From assembly GCA_004835665.1 (NCBI GenBank), contig RBKR01000009.1:372001-436000 (forward strand): a stretch of DNA of 64,000 nt. The letters are read 5' to 3'. Below the pieces are notes generated by a model. The model did not search any database and was not told the origin of the DNA. It was given only the letters and a program-made list of their open reading frames with translations. Positions 11,244 through 21,049 of the stretch are shown in pieces (position 1 is the stretch's first letter; the number at the start of each line of letters is the position of its first letter). This stretch comes from Phoma sp. XZ068 (Eukaryota; Ascomycota; Dothideomycetes; Pleosporales; Didymellaceae). Both the position numbers and the translations under genes were made by a program.

Positions 11244-11310
11244 ACATGTACAACAGTGGGTATTTGCTAGTGATCAACCAACTACTAAACCGCCGGTACG
11301 TCACTTGAAT
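11244..11310 (-). pseudogene. Truncated 5S rRNA pseudogene
   Basis: About 67 nt matches the 3' half of the two full 5S copies: plus-strand blocks ACAACAGTGGGTATT, GCTAGTG, AACTACTAA and CCGGTACGT are kept in order. The 5' half (minus-strand sense) is missing, two to four bases are deleted near 11277-11282, and several C-to-T or G-to-A type differences are present. It lacks helix I pairing partners and is presumably non-functional. Confidence 0.75.
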
Positions 11311-11412
11311 GAAAGAAAATAATGTGTACTAATTATAGTACTAGCATATAACCAGACCTCGGACATTGTACACCGTCGGGGACTGCAAGCAACAAGATCT
11401 GCCTCGAAATCC

Positions 11413-12222
11413 TTATTTTGATTCTAAGGTATCCCAAAGAGCAGAAATTTTTCCAGCAAGGAGTTGATTTCTAGGCAGGGTTAGCTCAGTGGCTGGTGGT
11501 TGCCACCCAAGCTCTAGTGGTAGTCTCTCCTTTTCGACCCAGTATCGAATGAGCGTTAAGTTGCCATCCCCAGTAACAGTATTTCCAAATATTGACAAAA
11601 TAAGTCCATACTGGAGCAAGGCGGGTGTCCTAGCATATGTCCCATTAAATGTGGGATTGTATTTTTCGCCGTATGCAAAGCGATCCTTGATTTCTTTTGC
11701 AGCAGCTGCAATCTATGTCGAGTTGTTAGCGATTTTATACACGTGCTGAAAAAATCTATTCGTTGAAATAGTACGTACATTTACAATCTCAATATTTCCC
11801 CAACTTTTCAGCGTCCTTCGCCAAGTCGTCTCACTGAACTTCTCGTTGTCACCAAAGTACGCATCTTTCCTCGACAAACTTGCATCATGCTCCACCGCCT
11901 GAGGCATGTGCTGCTTTAAGTCGCTCAAATGGAATGTTGAAGCGTTACCCGTGGTCGAAGTCGCAAGGGACGGAAGTCCTATTACCAGCATTGTCTCGTA
12001 CGTCATGTTGTATCCCAAGAGGACTGCCTTCCCAACTGTTGCGAGATCGATGTTTCTGCCAGAGCGAGGAAGTAGGCCATGATTGGCGGCTGAGTTTAGT
12101 GCTGGGCACGGCGAGCGATGATCTCCATGTCTTGGTGCGCGGAAGGGGTACTCGGCTTCTGTGAGGAGTGCGGCGGCGCTACGGGCAATCAGGCCCAAGA
12201 CAAGGAGAGGGAAAGTCCGCAT
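11413..12222 (-). CDS. Secreted haem-thiolate peroxidase (chloroperoxidase/peroxygenase family)
   Basis: Two exons (12222-11779 and 11712-11413) joined across a 66-nt GTACGT...TAG intron encode 247 residues. An N-terminal hydrophobic segment (MRTFPLLVLGLIARSAAA) should direct secretion. The proximal haem ligand lies in SPCPALNSAANHG (Cys39), and the short-family motif EHD is seen at 111-113 (EHDASLSR). Such enzymes use hydrogen peroxide for oxygen transfer or halide oxidation. The length fits the short unspecific peroxygenase group. Exon 2 (IAAAAKEIKDRFAYGEKYNP...) continues the Peroxidase_2 fold and ends normally at 11413. The gene is flanked by 5S rRNA copies in an otherwise gene-poor stretch. 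Confidence 0.93.
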
Positions 12223-12914
12223 TATGTGTTAACTTTCTTGTCTGTATGCTACGTATATTCAGACATCTCTACGCTTTAATAGTATTCGTCATGCTAGCCA
12301 CATTCCCGTTTCGTCTCGTCAGTCAATGTAGTGAAACTCTTGTCTTAATCAAAAGGCTTGGTCTAATAACAACGCAGCTTCCAATATACCTTTCTGGTGC
12401 TGCATTTTGACGGGGCTGGCGTGGGCCAGGATCACTTTTTGCGCAAGGCTCTAGGGTATTCCAGTCACCTTCTCCGTGCAGTCGCTCAGAAGAGCAAACG
12501 ACTCACACCACCTGCCCAGATAAGACTGATTACGATTGTAAACGGGCCTATAAGCTAACCTCAAGCATATAGGAGAACCGTCACTGACCCCCAAGGGTGC
12601 ATAATTTGAAATGATAGATGGACCCTTTAGAAGTCTTCCCCGAAGGATTCACAGGGTTGTTGCCCAAGGGATTCGATTGTTGCCGGAAGGATTCCCAGGA
12701 TCTAAGGTATGCAGCCACGGCCCGCTGCAGTGCAGCCTCCGGTGTCCCGTGCACTGAATGCGCGGAATCACTCCATGCACCGATTCCGCCCTACCAACAC
12801 CAAACCATACGAATCTATTAACCCACCTACAACAGCTATGACCACAAAGCTGTTTAGTAGAGTAGTATATAGTTGATTGCATAAATTATGTGCTACTTGG
12901 ACGCGGGAAGCTTG
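12223..12914. other. Intergenic region
   Basis: Contains the promoter of the peroxidase gene and no supported coding sequence. Open frames at 12618-12882 on both strands lack any family signal. Confidence 0.45.
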
Positions 12915-13165
12915 TGAAGCTCTGATTATTGCTCTTCCGGGACAATCGTATGCTTTTGACGCGTTGGGCTTGTCTTATTGGCATTATCTTTCAGCCATTT
13001 CTTCAGCTTCTTGACTTACTGCATCAGCCTTTTCCTTCTCCCGCACCTCCTTGGCTGCCTCACAAGCCACACGTTTGTCTTCCTTCCTAATTTTCTTTAA
13101 TGGTCTCTTGGTGGCTGCGAGCTTGCTCTCGTCCGCTATTTTGCTTGATTTCCAACACCAGCTGT
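12915..13165 (-). mobile_element. Probable C-terminal remnant of a DDE (Tc1/pogo-type) transposase
   Basis: On the minus strand a Lys/Glu/Ala-rich stretch reads KRPLKKIRKEDKRVA then CEAAKEVREKEKADAV and stops at a TAA. The adjacent frame continues with a similar charged tail and its own stop. Basic and acidic helical tails of this composition are typical of fungal DDE superfamily transposases. No catalytic core, terminal inverted repeats or target-site duplication was found, so this is a decayed piece at best. It could instead be a fragment of an unrelated charged protein. Confidence 0.35.
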
Positions 13166-13736
13166 GGCGCGACCTATGAGCGGAGCCATTGCTGTGATTA
13201 CTGGTGGACTTACAATAGCTGCTGCTGAATACAAACCGATCAAACCAGGAGCAACAATGGAGACGATGTTGAGTGGGTAATTCACTCAGAGTAGAGATGC
13301 ACTTGCCGACATTGCACGAAACTTTGTATGGGGAAGGCGATCAGAACAAAATCCCTCAAGCCGGGCAGTCGGGTGATCCAAACTACTTCCAATCGCAAGT
13401 GTGTCGGACCTTTATCGATGGGAAGTTTGTCATTGAAAGCGTTGATCGTGTATGGGATGATTACATCAAAGTTGGCAACAAACTCCTGATATGTGAGTCA
13501 AGTCTCATCAATCCACATGTTCTGGCTGACACGTAGGAGTGGCAAAAGAACATAAAAGCAGTAGGATGATTCACCTGACATGCGAATCCACGAAGGCTCC
13601 TGGCTCGGCTTCGTAACCGTTGAACCAAACACCACATAACCAACCTCTGCTATACTGCCGAATGTCAAGAGAAGAATACAAGCAAAAGAGTACCCGCTAA
13701 TTCTAAGAAATCTCCAACAAGAACAAAAAGGGCGTT
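13166..13736. other. Intergenic region with an unassigned open frame
   Basis: An open frame at 13273-13536 (87 codons, including FIDGKFVIESVDRVWDDYIK) has protein-like composition but no match I recognise and no obvious splice partners. It may be a gene fragment. Confidence 0.3.
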
Positions 13737-13855
13737 ACATACGACAGCAGGTATTCACTAGTGGTCACCCACCTAATTACTAATCCACCGGTACGTTGCT
13801 TAAATAGGGCTGAGCGAACGGGAAGCCTTGTTTTCAACGTCCTATGGTCGTATGT
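13737..13855 (-). rRNA. 5S ribosomal RNA, copy 2
   Basis: This 119-nt minus-strand segment has the same ends and internal blocks as the copy at 10286-10404 and differs from it at six positions, five of them transitions. Helix I pairs without mismatch (ACATACGAC with GTCGTATGT) and helix II is intact. The nearest T-run is a T5 about eight bases beyond the 3' end on the minus strand (AAAAA near 13725-13729 on plus), a weaker terminator than that of copy 1. It is probably functional. Confidence 0.88.
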
Positions 13856-14471
13856 GGAAGCCAGGTGTTACAACAATGATTATATCCCTATTTCATGACT
13901 GCGCCCACCTAGGTACCCTTCAGGTACAAGGAACGCGGCAAAAGTGGGAGGCGGCTCCAGATTTGTGCTCCGCGGAAGCTAGAGAAGCCGAGATGCTTTG
14001 CTGAACAATCCCAATCGTTGCAAGTAAATTGATTTTTAGCAGTGAGCCGTTGATCGGTAGGAACGGGAGCACTAGCGGCTGAAGACTCGACATCTTCTCC
14101 ATGTCAGGGCGACGTCACGAACAAACGTCGAGTCGGCAGATGGGGACCCACGTTAGCAACCACGCCTTCGCTGCAGTTTGATAGCTGACGAGTGTGCCGT
14201 TCCACTGCGATTGGCTTGTGCCACCCTGATCGAAAATTTCCGAGATCCCCATGTCATTGTCCAACTTCTCGATGCCTGCAACATCCAATTCCTCATTGAG
14301 ATTGTCATGAAGTCATGGCACTAAGCGCTTTCGAGAAATTTGTCTATTGTCATTGAAATGTCACTGAGAGTAGTAACATAATGATGCGGTTAGTAAGCGG
14401 ATCTACTATATATTGCAATTGAAGCGTCCGCATGGTGTCCTGTATCTTCACTAACATTCGTCCTCGCAGTC
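13856..14471. other. Intergenic region, promoter of the Rds1-like gene
   Basis: No supported gene. The last 120 bases are AT-rich with a TATATA-like stretch near 14408, a plausible promoter for the gene starting at 14472. Confidence 0.45.
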
Positions 14472-16016
14472 ATGATGCTCTCCAAGGCATTTTTCAGCAC
14501 CTCGCTGCTCTCAGCGCTGGCCGCTGCCGCACCCAAGCCCCAGGTGTCTGGCTACGCCAATGAAGATGCCTCGTTCTCAGTCGAGTACCCTACTGGCACA
14601 CCTGCTGCCAGTTTTGATCCAGACTCTCAGGTAGCTGCTCAGCCTACTCAACCTGACTCAGCCTACCCTCGCGTCAGTGCGGATCCTACGGGTGCTACCA
14701 GCCACGGTCCTTACTCTGGTACCCCCACTACTACGGGTGCTGCGAAAGCCCCTGCCACGCTCGGCAATGCTATTGCTCCTCTCCCTCCTAATCCCACTGC
14801 CACATACTACAATACGAATGGCTCTCCCCAAAACCCCATGCCGATCCCATATACTCCGGCTGGTGGTCTCGGCACCAACGGGACTGAGCCTCGCTACATG
14901 GTAAACTCTGACTTCGATTACGAGTCCATTCAGCTTGGTCTTTACCAAGAGTGGATTGAGCTTGACCTGTTCAACAATGGCCTTGCTGTCTTCTCAGAGG
15001 AGGACTTCCTCGAGGCCGGACTCACTGCTGAGGATCGTGCCTACATTGCTTTCATGGCTATTCAGGAGACTGGCCACGCTACTCTCCTCTCCAACATGCT
15101 CGGCGAGACTGCTGCTCCTCAATGCACATACGACTATCCCTTCCGAACTGTTCGCGAGTTTATCGATTTCAACCAGAAGCTCACCCGCTGGGGTGAATCT
15201 GGCGTCTGGGGATTCATCAGCCACCTCGACTCGCGGGAGGTTGGTCAGCTCCTTTCTCAATCCATCGCCACCGAAGCTCGCCAGCAGATTTCGTTCCGCC
15301 AGATGCTTGGTCTCCATCCCATGCCCGTTTGGTTCGAGACTGGTATTCCTCAGTCTTGGGCTTGGACTTACCTGGCTCCTTACATCAGCTCTTGCCCGGA
15401 GAACACAACTGTAAGCTCGTCCTGCATCAGCCATTTCATCTTGAGCTAACATGTGTCACAGCGTTTGGCATGGGCCAACTTCCCCGCGCTTCACATCGTG
15501 AATCAGGCTAACCCAAACCGCTTCTCGCCCAACGATACTAAGCCCAACGAGGTTGCTGGCAACCGCGTCGCTGATCCCTCAGACTCCACCATTCCCGCCA
15601 ATGAATCTTGCGTAGGCGTCGACCCCCAAGAGAACCCCGGATACAGCTGCGCCCCAGGCATCACCCGCAACCGCTCTGAGCCGCTCTCATTCCCTGGAAA
15701 GCTGGTCAACTTGACCTGGGAGGCCCCCGGCCAGGCTGTCGGCCCGAACAACTCCTACGTCACTTCCACCAGCGCCGGTGCTCCACTGTTCGCCGCTTGG
15801 GTCAGCCAGTTGAATCTCACCTACACTCCTCTTACCGTCACTGGTAATAACTCCGGCTTTACCTATCAGCCAGCCGGTGAGGTCTATCAGGGTGACCCAG
15901 CTGCCAACGACACTATGTTTTTGGCCCTTACTGATAGCGATATCTTCCTTACTCCTTTCAATCTCAGCATGATCAATCCTCATGTAGTTGCTCTTGGTCT
16001 GTACCAGGCTGGTTGA
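14472..16016 (+). CDS. Secreted ferritin-like protein, Rds1 (stress response) family
   Basis: Exons 14472-15410 and 15462-16016 flank a 51-nt GTAAGC...CAG intron, in phase 0, and encode 497 residues. A signal peptide ends near AAAAPKP. A Pro/Thr/Ser-rich region follows to about residue 115. Then comes a helical ferritin-like domain (FDYESIQLGLYQEWIELDLF, AYIAFMAIQETGHATLL, EARQQISFRQMLG) with Glu and Glu-x-x-His residues placed as in the Ferritin_2/Rds1 family. The C-terminal third is rich in N-glycosylation sequons. Family members are induced by starvation or stress in fission yeast; the biochemical role is unknown. Two adjacent ATGs start the frame and either could be used. Confidence 0.9.
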
Positions 16017-18483
16017 ACGGTGGCTGTAAGCTTGAGAAGATGTAATTGTAAGTAGTATAACAGAATCATGGTTTGTCTCATTGCCGTACAACGTAAAATG
16101 ACGTTTAACCATAATAATATATATGTTTACATGCACACATATTACTTTTGATTTCTCTTCTTATAACAATAATCATGTACCGTTCTTGCTTCTGTTTCAT
16201 CTGTCTCACCGATAACACCCTTGCTCTCGAGTCACGAGGGCAATTTCAAGGCTTTCCATGAAAATTAGCCGTGGCCAGGTATTCTGTTCATCAATCCAAC
16301 AACCTAAAACGTCAAAAATTAATGCTAGCTCTAGAGCATTGCATTTTGTTATTCTCGTTTCTCTATCTCTTCTGAAAGTGCCACAATCAAACCATTAGAG
16401 TGTCTCTTCTCTCCTTTTCTACAGACATTCTCTCAATTTAAGATATTAAATCTGTGAACAGATTGTCTTATAATCTTGCTATCTGAATTTTAAAAATAAG
16501 TTCAGAATAGGTATTTGTAAAAACTCACAGCAAGTACAGAGAGGGTGTTTCACAGGCTTCTTATCATTATTACTGCCTCTTTCTTCTCTTTTCAATAGAC
16601 CCACAGGAAACAACAGGTTACGGCTCTGTTGCTCTGCTTTGAAGATAGCTCAAACTCGAAACCTTTGAGTGAGCCGAGCGTGGTCTTCTGAATCTCCTGT
16701 TCTGAAAAGGGAAAACGTTAGCAACCATGGGTGCTCTAAATTCGCCTCCAATCAAACGATGTCTGGGACCGCGCAGTGTGTCTATTTGTTTTCCCTTGTT
16801 ATCTTCACATTTGGAACGCACAGCAAGCAAAAGGCGTGCCGAAAAATAAGCAAATCATTTGTTGAGTTCGTAATAGTAATGCTGGGAGTTCACGAATGTG
16901 TACTCCGACTGAACTACTATGTTCTTGATGATATGGACCTTGAGGACGTCTAGCCCTTACATCGGCGCAGATGAAATTCCTCTCTAAGCACGAGAGCTAC
17001 TTCATTATTCCTCCATCTTCTCCGACAAGATACAAACGTACCACCCGAAAACTTATGGCCCGACTGTTCATTGTTGCCTTTTCTTCAAATAAAATCCGGA
17101 ACGCTGTTCTCAATGGTCTGCGCCTTCTTTTGTCCTTGATTGATTGGTTAATTGATTGAAGTAATCAACGTCATTTGAAGAAGGGTGACCCAACTCTAGC
17201 CTCCCAGGGGTCATATAGACGTGCTAAGCAAAGGATTTATGTGTGGGAGCACTACCTTCTTTTGTCCTTGTCCAAAAGCAACGATCAAATCCACAAAGGA
17301 CGGCAAATGCCCGTCAAAGTCCAACATGTTTCTAAAATGAACCACTGTGGGGTCTGACTAAATTTCTCTGCCTTCGTTATCTCAAGATTCCTGATATGGC
17401 CGAACTTGGTATAACCCCCACATGGCCTTTACTGATGTGTCTCAAAGCTTTGATTTGAGCTTCCAAGGTCACTCTCTGAATTTTGAAGGGATGCACAAGT
17501 TTGTTAATGCTTCGTCGCGGAGATGATGTAGATACTCTATGACTTCATGCATATTTCCAATGTCTTCGCCACGACACTTACGCCAACCCTCCAACACTAC
17601 CTAGGGACACCTATGGAGGTCTCTATGTTCTCGCTGCCTTAATTTTCCACCCATGGCCAAGAATCAGTGATCCATATGGAATGTTCCGTGTCTCGTCTGT
17701 TTCGAAGTTTGCCGTCGGGGTCCACATGATTCCGCAGAGGCCTGGGGTGAGCTCTATTCCGGTAATGACACGCACATGATGTGGTTCCGAGACTTTGGAT
17801 CTCAAGGTAACTTGAATTGCTTCTTTCTGAAGTTTCAACGTACGGTTGGCATGTCGTGCTTCCCTGAGCCAACAAGACAGTCTTCTGGTTTGGAAGTGTT
17901 GTGCCCCTCCATTCTGCTAAAGTCGATCGAAAGTAGCTATGTGACCGTCAGGCCGTGTTTGAAGCCTCAATGCTCATGCTCATTGATTTTGTTTCCTCTT
18001 GGCACATCAGCGTGAATCGTCCAATATTACAATCGTGGCAGCGTTTGTGGCGCCTAGATATGGTGTTCGTTTCACAACATTGATGATCTACGCTCTCGGA
18101 CTAAACTTAGCAAAATCTGTGGTTGGTGGAGTTCGGAGTTCTTGGACTTTGTTCGAGCGGGGCCCAGAAACATCCGATGAATCGGAACCGACACCGGTGG
18201 AGTGGCCGCCACCACGCCTTGTAAACGATAGGGCGAGAAGAGCTGTGTGAAAAACGCAATGCATCATGTAGTGCGCTGTTGTCGTAGGGCGGGAACGCCA
18301 AGACGGAATCAGCAAAAACGACACTTTCGGATTAAAAGGCAGCAGTCATTATATTGCAAAGCGGGCGGAAAGCTGATGGCATTGAATTATCACCATCTGA
18401 CATCTGGAAGCGCAAGTCCTGCGCGTGACAACAATTTCATTCAGGAACGACAGGGATATTAAACAGCTCGAGAAGAAGACCAC
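16017..18483. other. Gene-poor interval of about 2.5 kb
   Basis: I find no coding sequence with splice logic or a family match. The 16.2-17.4 kb part is AT-rich with runs of T-rich and TTTTGTCCTTG-like words repeated near 17125 and 17262. The 17.4-18.3 kb part has short open frames on both strands only. It may hold degraded repeats or a non-coding RNA; sequence alone does not show it. Confidence 0.4.
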
Positions 18484-19962
18484 ATGGATCCAGCAGCGAA
18501 CCCAGCCGTGCACGTCCGTCCATCAAGCGATGGACGAACTTATGAAGAGCCGGAAGAAGTGTGGGATGGTTTGGTACGGACAGTATCCCGAATCACCGGC
18601 CGATCGAGAGCGGAGAGCAACGCAGAGAAGTACTCACAGGCTGGGGGGGACGATGCGTTCACACCTCCTGAGCGGACGATATCTGAGCGAAGAAAGCGTG
18701 GCGAGACGATTGACGAGGAGACTGCGAGCCAAATCGAACGAGATGCCTTCCCGGAAGGCGGCATGCGTGCATGGCTTGTCGTGTTATCGGCATGGCTCCT
18801 ACTATTTCCGTCATTTGGCTTCATGGTCTCCATTGGCACCTTACAGGACTACTGGAGTCAGCATCAGCTTGCGGACATGACATCTAGTACAATCGGGTGG
18901 ATACCATCAGTGTTTGTGTACCTCTCGCTCGCCTTAGGTCTTTTCGTTGGCCCGCTCTTCGACCGTTACGGACCTCGATGGATTGCACTGTGCGGTAGCA
19001 TTGCCGAGTTGATCATGATCTTCCTCTTGGCCGAATGCAAGACCTTCTGGCAAATGATGCTGTGCTGCGGAATACTTGGAGGCATTGCTGGTGCACTCTT
19101 GACTACTACCAGCTTGGCGGCAGTCGCACATTGGTTCAAGGAAAGACGAGGACTGACACAGGGTATTGCCATGATGGGATCAAGCTGCGGTGGTCTAACG
19201 ATCCCACTGGTGCTGAGGACGACACTCCCAAAGTATGGCTACGCCTGGTCACTTCGTATTCTCGGGTTCATGTTCCTATTCTGCTTTATTATCGGCAACA
19301 TTCTCATCAAAGCACGAGTACCGCCTTCGGCAGAGGCAAAGAAGAAGGCCATTGTCTCACTCTCGATTTACTCCGACTTGCGCCTCAGTCTCTTCACTGT
19401 TAGTGTCTTCGGTTTCGAGGTTGTTCTGTTCGGTGCTCTGGGCATTCTACCTACCTACGCCACTTTGACCACAAGCTTCTCCGCTGACACAGGCTTCTAC
19501 CTCATTGCCATACTCAACGGAATTTCTTGCCTTGGCCGCATTCTTCCGGGCTACGCCGCAGACAAAATTGGCCGCTTCAACACCCTCGCCGTCATGATAG
19601 TTTTTACTCTGATATTCATGCTCGTTCTCTGGCTCCCATTCGGCTCGACTTCCCTTCCTGCTCTCTACGCCTTCTCCGCGCTCTTTGGGTTCGGAACAGG
19701 TAGCTGGATGGCCTTGACGCCGGCCTGTGTTGGGCAGCTTTGCAGAGCCGAAGAATTTGGGAGGTATTATGGATCCATGTATTTCGTTGCAAGTTTGGCC
19801 ACGCTGATATGTATCCCAATCAGTGGTGAGCTGGTTGAGAGGGTTGGCCCGCAGTCTATGGTGGCCTTCTTTTGTGCCATTCTTGCGCTAAGTCTGGTCG
19901 CTTTCCTGTTCAGTCGATGGGCATGCTTAGGAAGGCAGTGGACCCTGAAGGCCAAGATCTAG
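18484..19962 (+). CDS. MFS transporter, monocarboxylate-transporter-like (SLC16 type)
   Basis: An intronless frame encodes 492 residues. A hydrophilic N-terminus of about 95 residues ends with PEGGMRAWLVVLSAW, the usual entry into TM1 in fungal MCT homologues. About 12 membrane segments follow. Between TM2 and TM3 is GPLFDRYGPRWIALCGS, the MFS loop with D and R residues. The central loop is short, and GRILPGYAADKIGRFN is the second-half counterpart. Fungal members transport monocarboxylates, riboflavin or unknown metabolites across the plasma membrane; substrate cannot be told here. The start is the first ATG of the frame. Confidence 0.93.
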   Translation: MDPAANPAVHVRPSSDGRTYEEPEEVWDGLVRTVSRITGRSRAESNAEKYSQAGGDDAFTPPERTISERRKRGETIDEETASQIERDAFPEGGMRAWLVVLSAWLLLFPSFGFMVSIGTLQDYWSQHQLADMTSSTIGWIPSVFVYLSLALGLFVGPLFDRYGPRWIALCGSIAELIMIFLLAECKTFWQMMLCCGILGGIAGALLTTTSLAAVAHWFKERRGLTQGIAMMGSSCGGLTIPLVLRTTLPKYGYAWSLRILGFMFLFCFIIGNILIKARVPPSAEAKKKAIVSLSIYSDLRLSLFTVSVFGFEVVLFGALGILPTYATLTTSFSADTGFYLIAILNGISCLGRILPGYAADKIGRFNTLAVMIVFTLIFMLVLWLPFGSTSLPALYAFSALFGFGTGSWMALTPACVGQLCRAEEFGRYYGSMYFVASLATLICIPISGELVERVGPQSMVAFFCAILALSLVAFLFSRWACLGRQWTLKAKI

Positions 19963-21049
19963 GAATCTTTTGTTTCCTATCATCGAGATATTAATAGATT
20001 GTATGATGGCATTTTTCTGTATAGAGATGTGAATGTTACACGATAGCCAGAACCTTGATATCTTTTAATATGAGCATGCTTTCACAACGCAAGCTGCCAG
20101 GACGACCTGACCGTCCCATCTAAGTTGATTCGCAGGAGCGATACCCAGAAGATAATCAATCTTTCTGCTCTGACCGGCAATCTCACGTACTCTGACTGTG
20201 CCTCGCGCTGCGTCGTCCGTTGTGCTGGGGTTTGGCTAACGTCTCGGGGAACAACCAAATTTAGCTGCTGGCTCTGGAACGCCACATTATCAGATAAAAA
20301 TACAGAAAACCAGAAGTACGCTGAGAGCCAATTTTAAGCTAGAGTTCCAAGCTGTTGTCAAACGCTTGGCTTGGGGACTGGATCTAAAGAAACCAGCCAT
20401 GTTGAATCAAAAAACTAGGTACGTCTAGTGTAAAGACCTCCAGCTTGAAGATGATGATGCATTCGGGTGTTCCTGAAGTTCTGGATTCATTCAATAACCG
20501 GAAGAGTATATCCCTGGAAGGGTCGATTATCGAGATACATAGCATGCAAACTAGTCGTACTAAGCAATTCTTACGGCACAATAGAGGGAAGGCATCTACA
20601 GTGAGCAGAGGCCGGCAGTAGGGGGATAGTCATGCATCCATTGTGAAGGGATAAAGTATAGGCTCTTGGCACGTGCACGTAGACATATCTAACATGCGTA
20701 GGAGTTGGCTTATGATCGTAGATCACGTGGTGAAGCGATGATGTTAAAAAATCAACCTACAAGGGTAGTCCGAGGGCTCTAACGAGGAAGCGCTTACAAA
20801 ATGTGGAAGATTTTCATAATACCTAGTAGTGTGAAGGACTATAGCTGATATAGTTATGTTGTCTCCTTGACGTTGCAATAGGCAAGGGTGTTTGCATGTG
20901 CCGTTGAAAGCCGAAACTGGATTAGTCCAGTACTGTAGTGTGGCCACCAGTGCGGCTGAGCAGCAACTCTACTTCTGCAAGCAAGGCAACGACATGCATC
21001 GCTTCACAGCAACGAACCTCAACACGCCGTAACGAACGGCTGAAATGAG
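19963..21049. other. Intergenic region
   Basis: No supported gene. Short open frames near 20082-20337 lie on both strands in the same place and are likely noise. The stretch before 21050 should hold the promoter of the Helo-like/RhoGAP gene. Confidence 0.45.

Noticed and set aside
10192..11304. Two minus-strand open frames sharing a similar peptide (SEYPLLYVFF / SKYPLLYMF)
   Set aside because: The shared peptide is only the translation of the 3' end of the 5S rRNA copies, not a duplicated protein.
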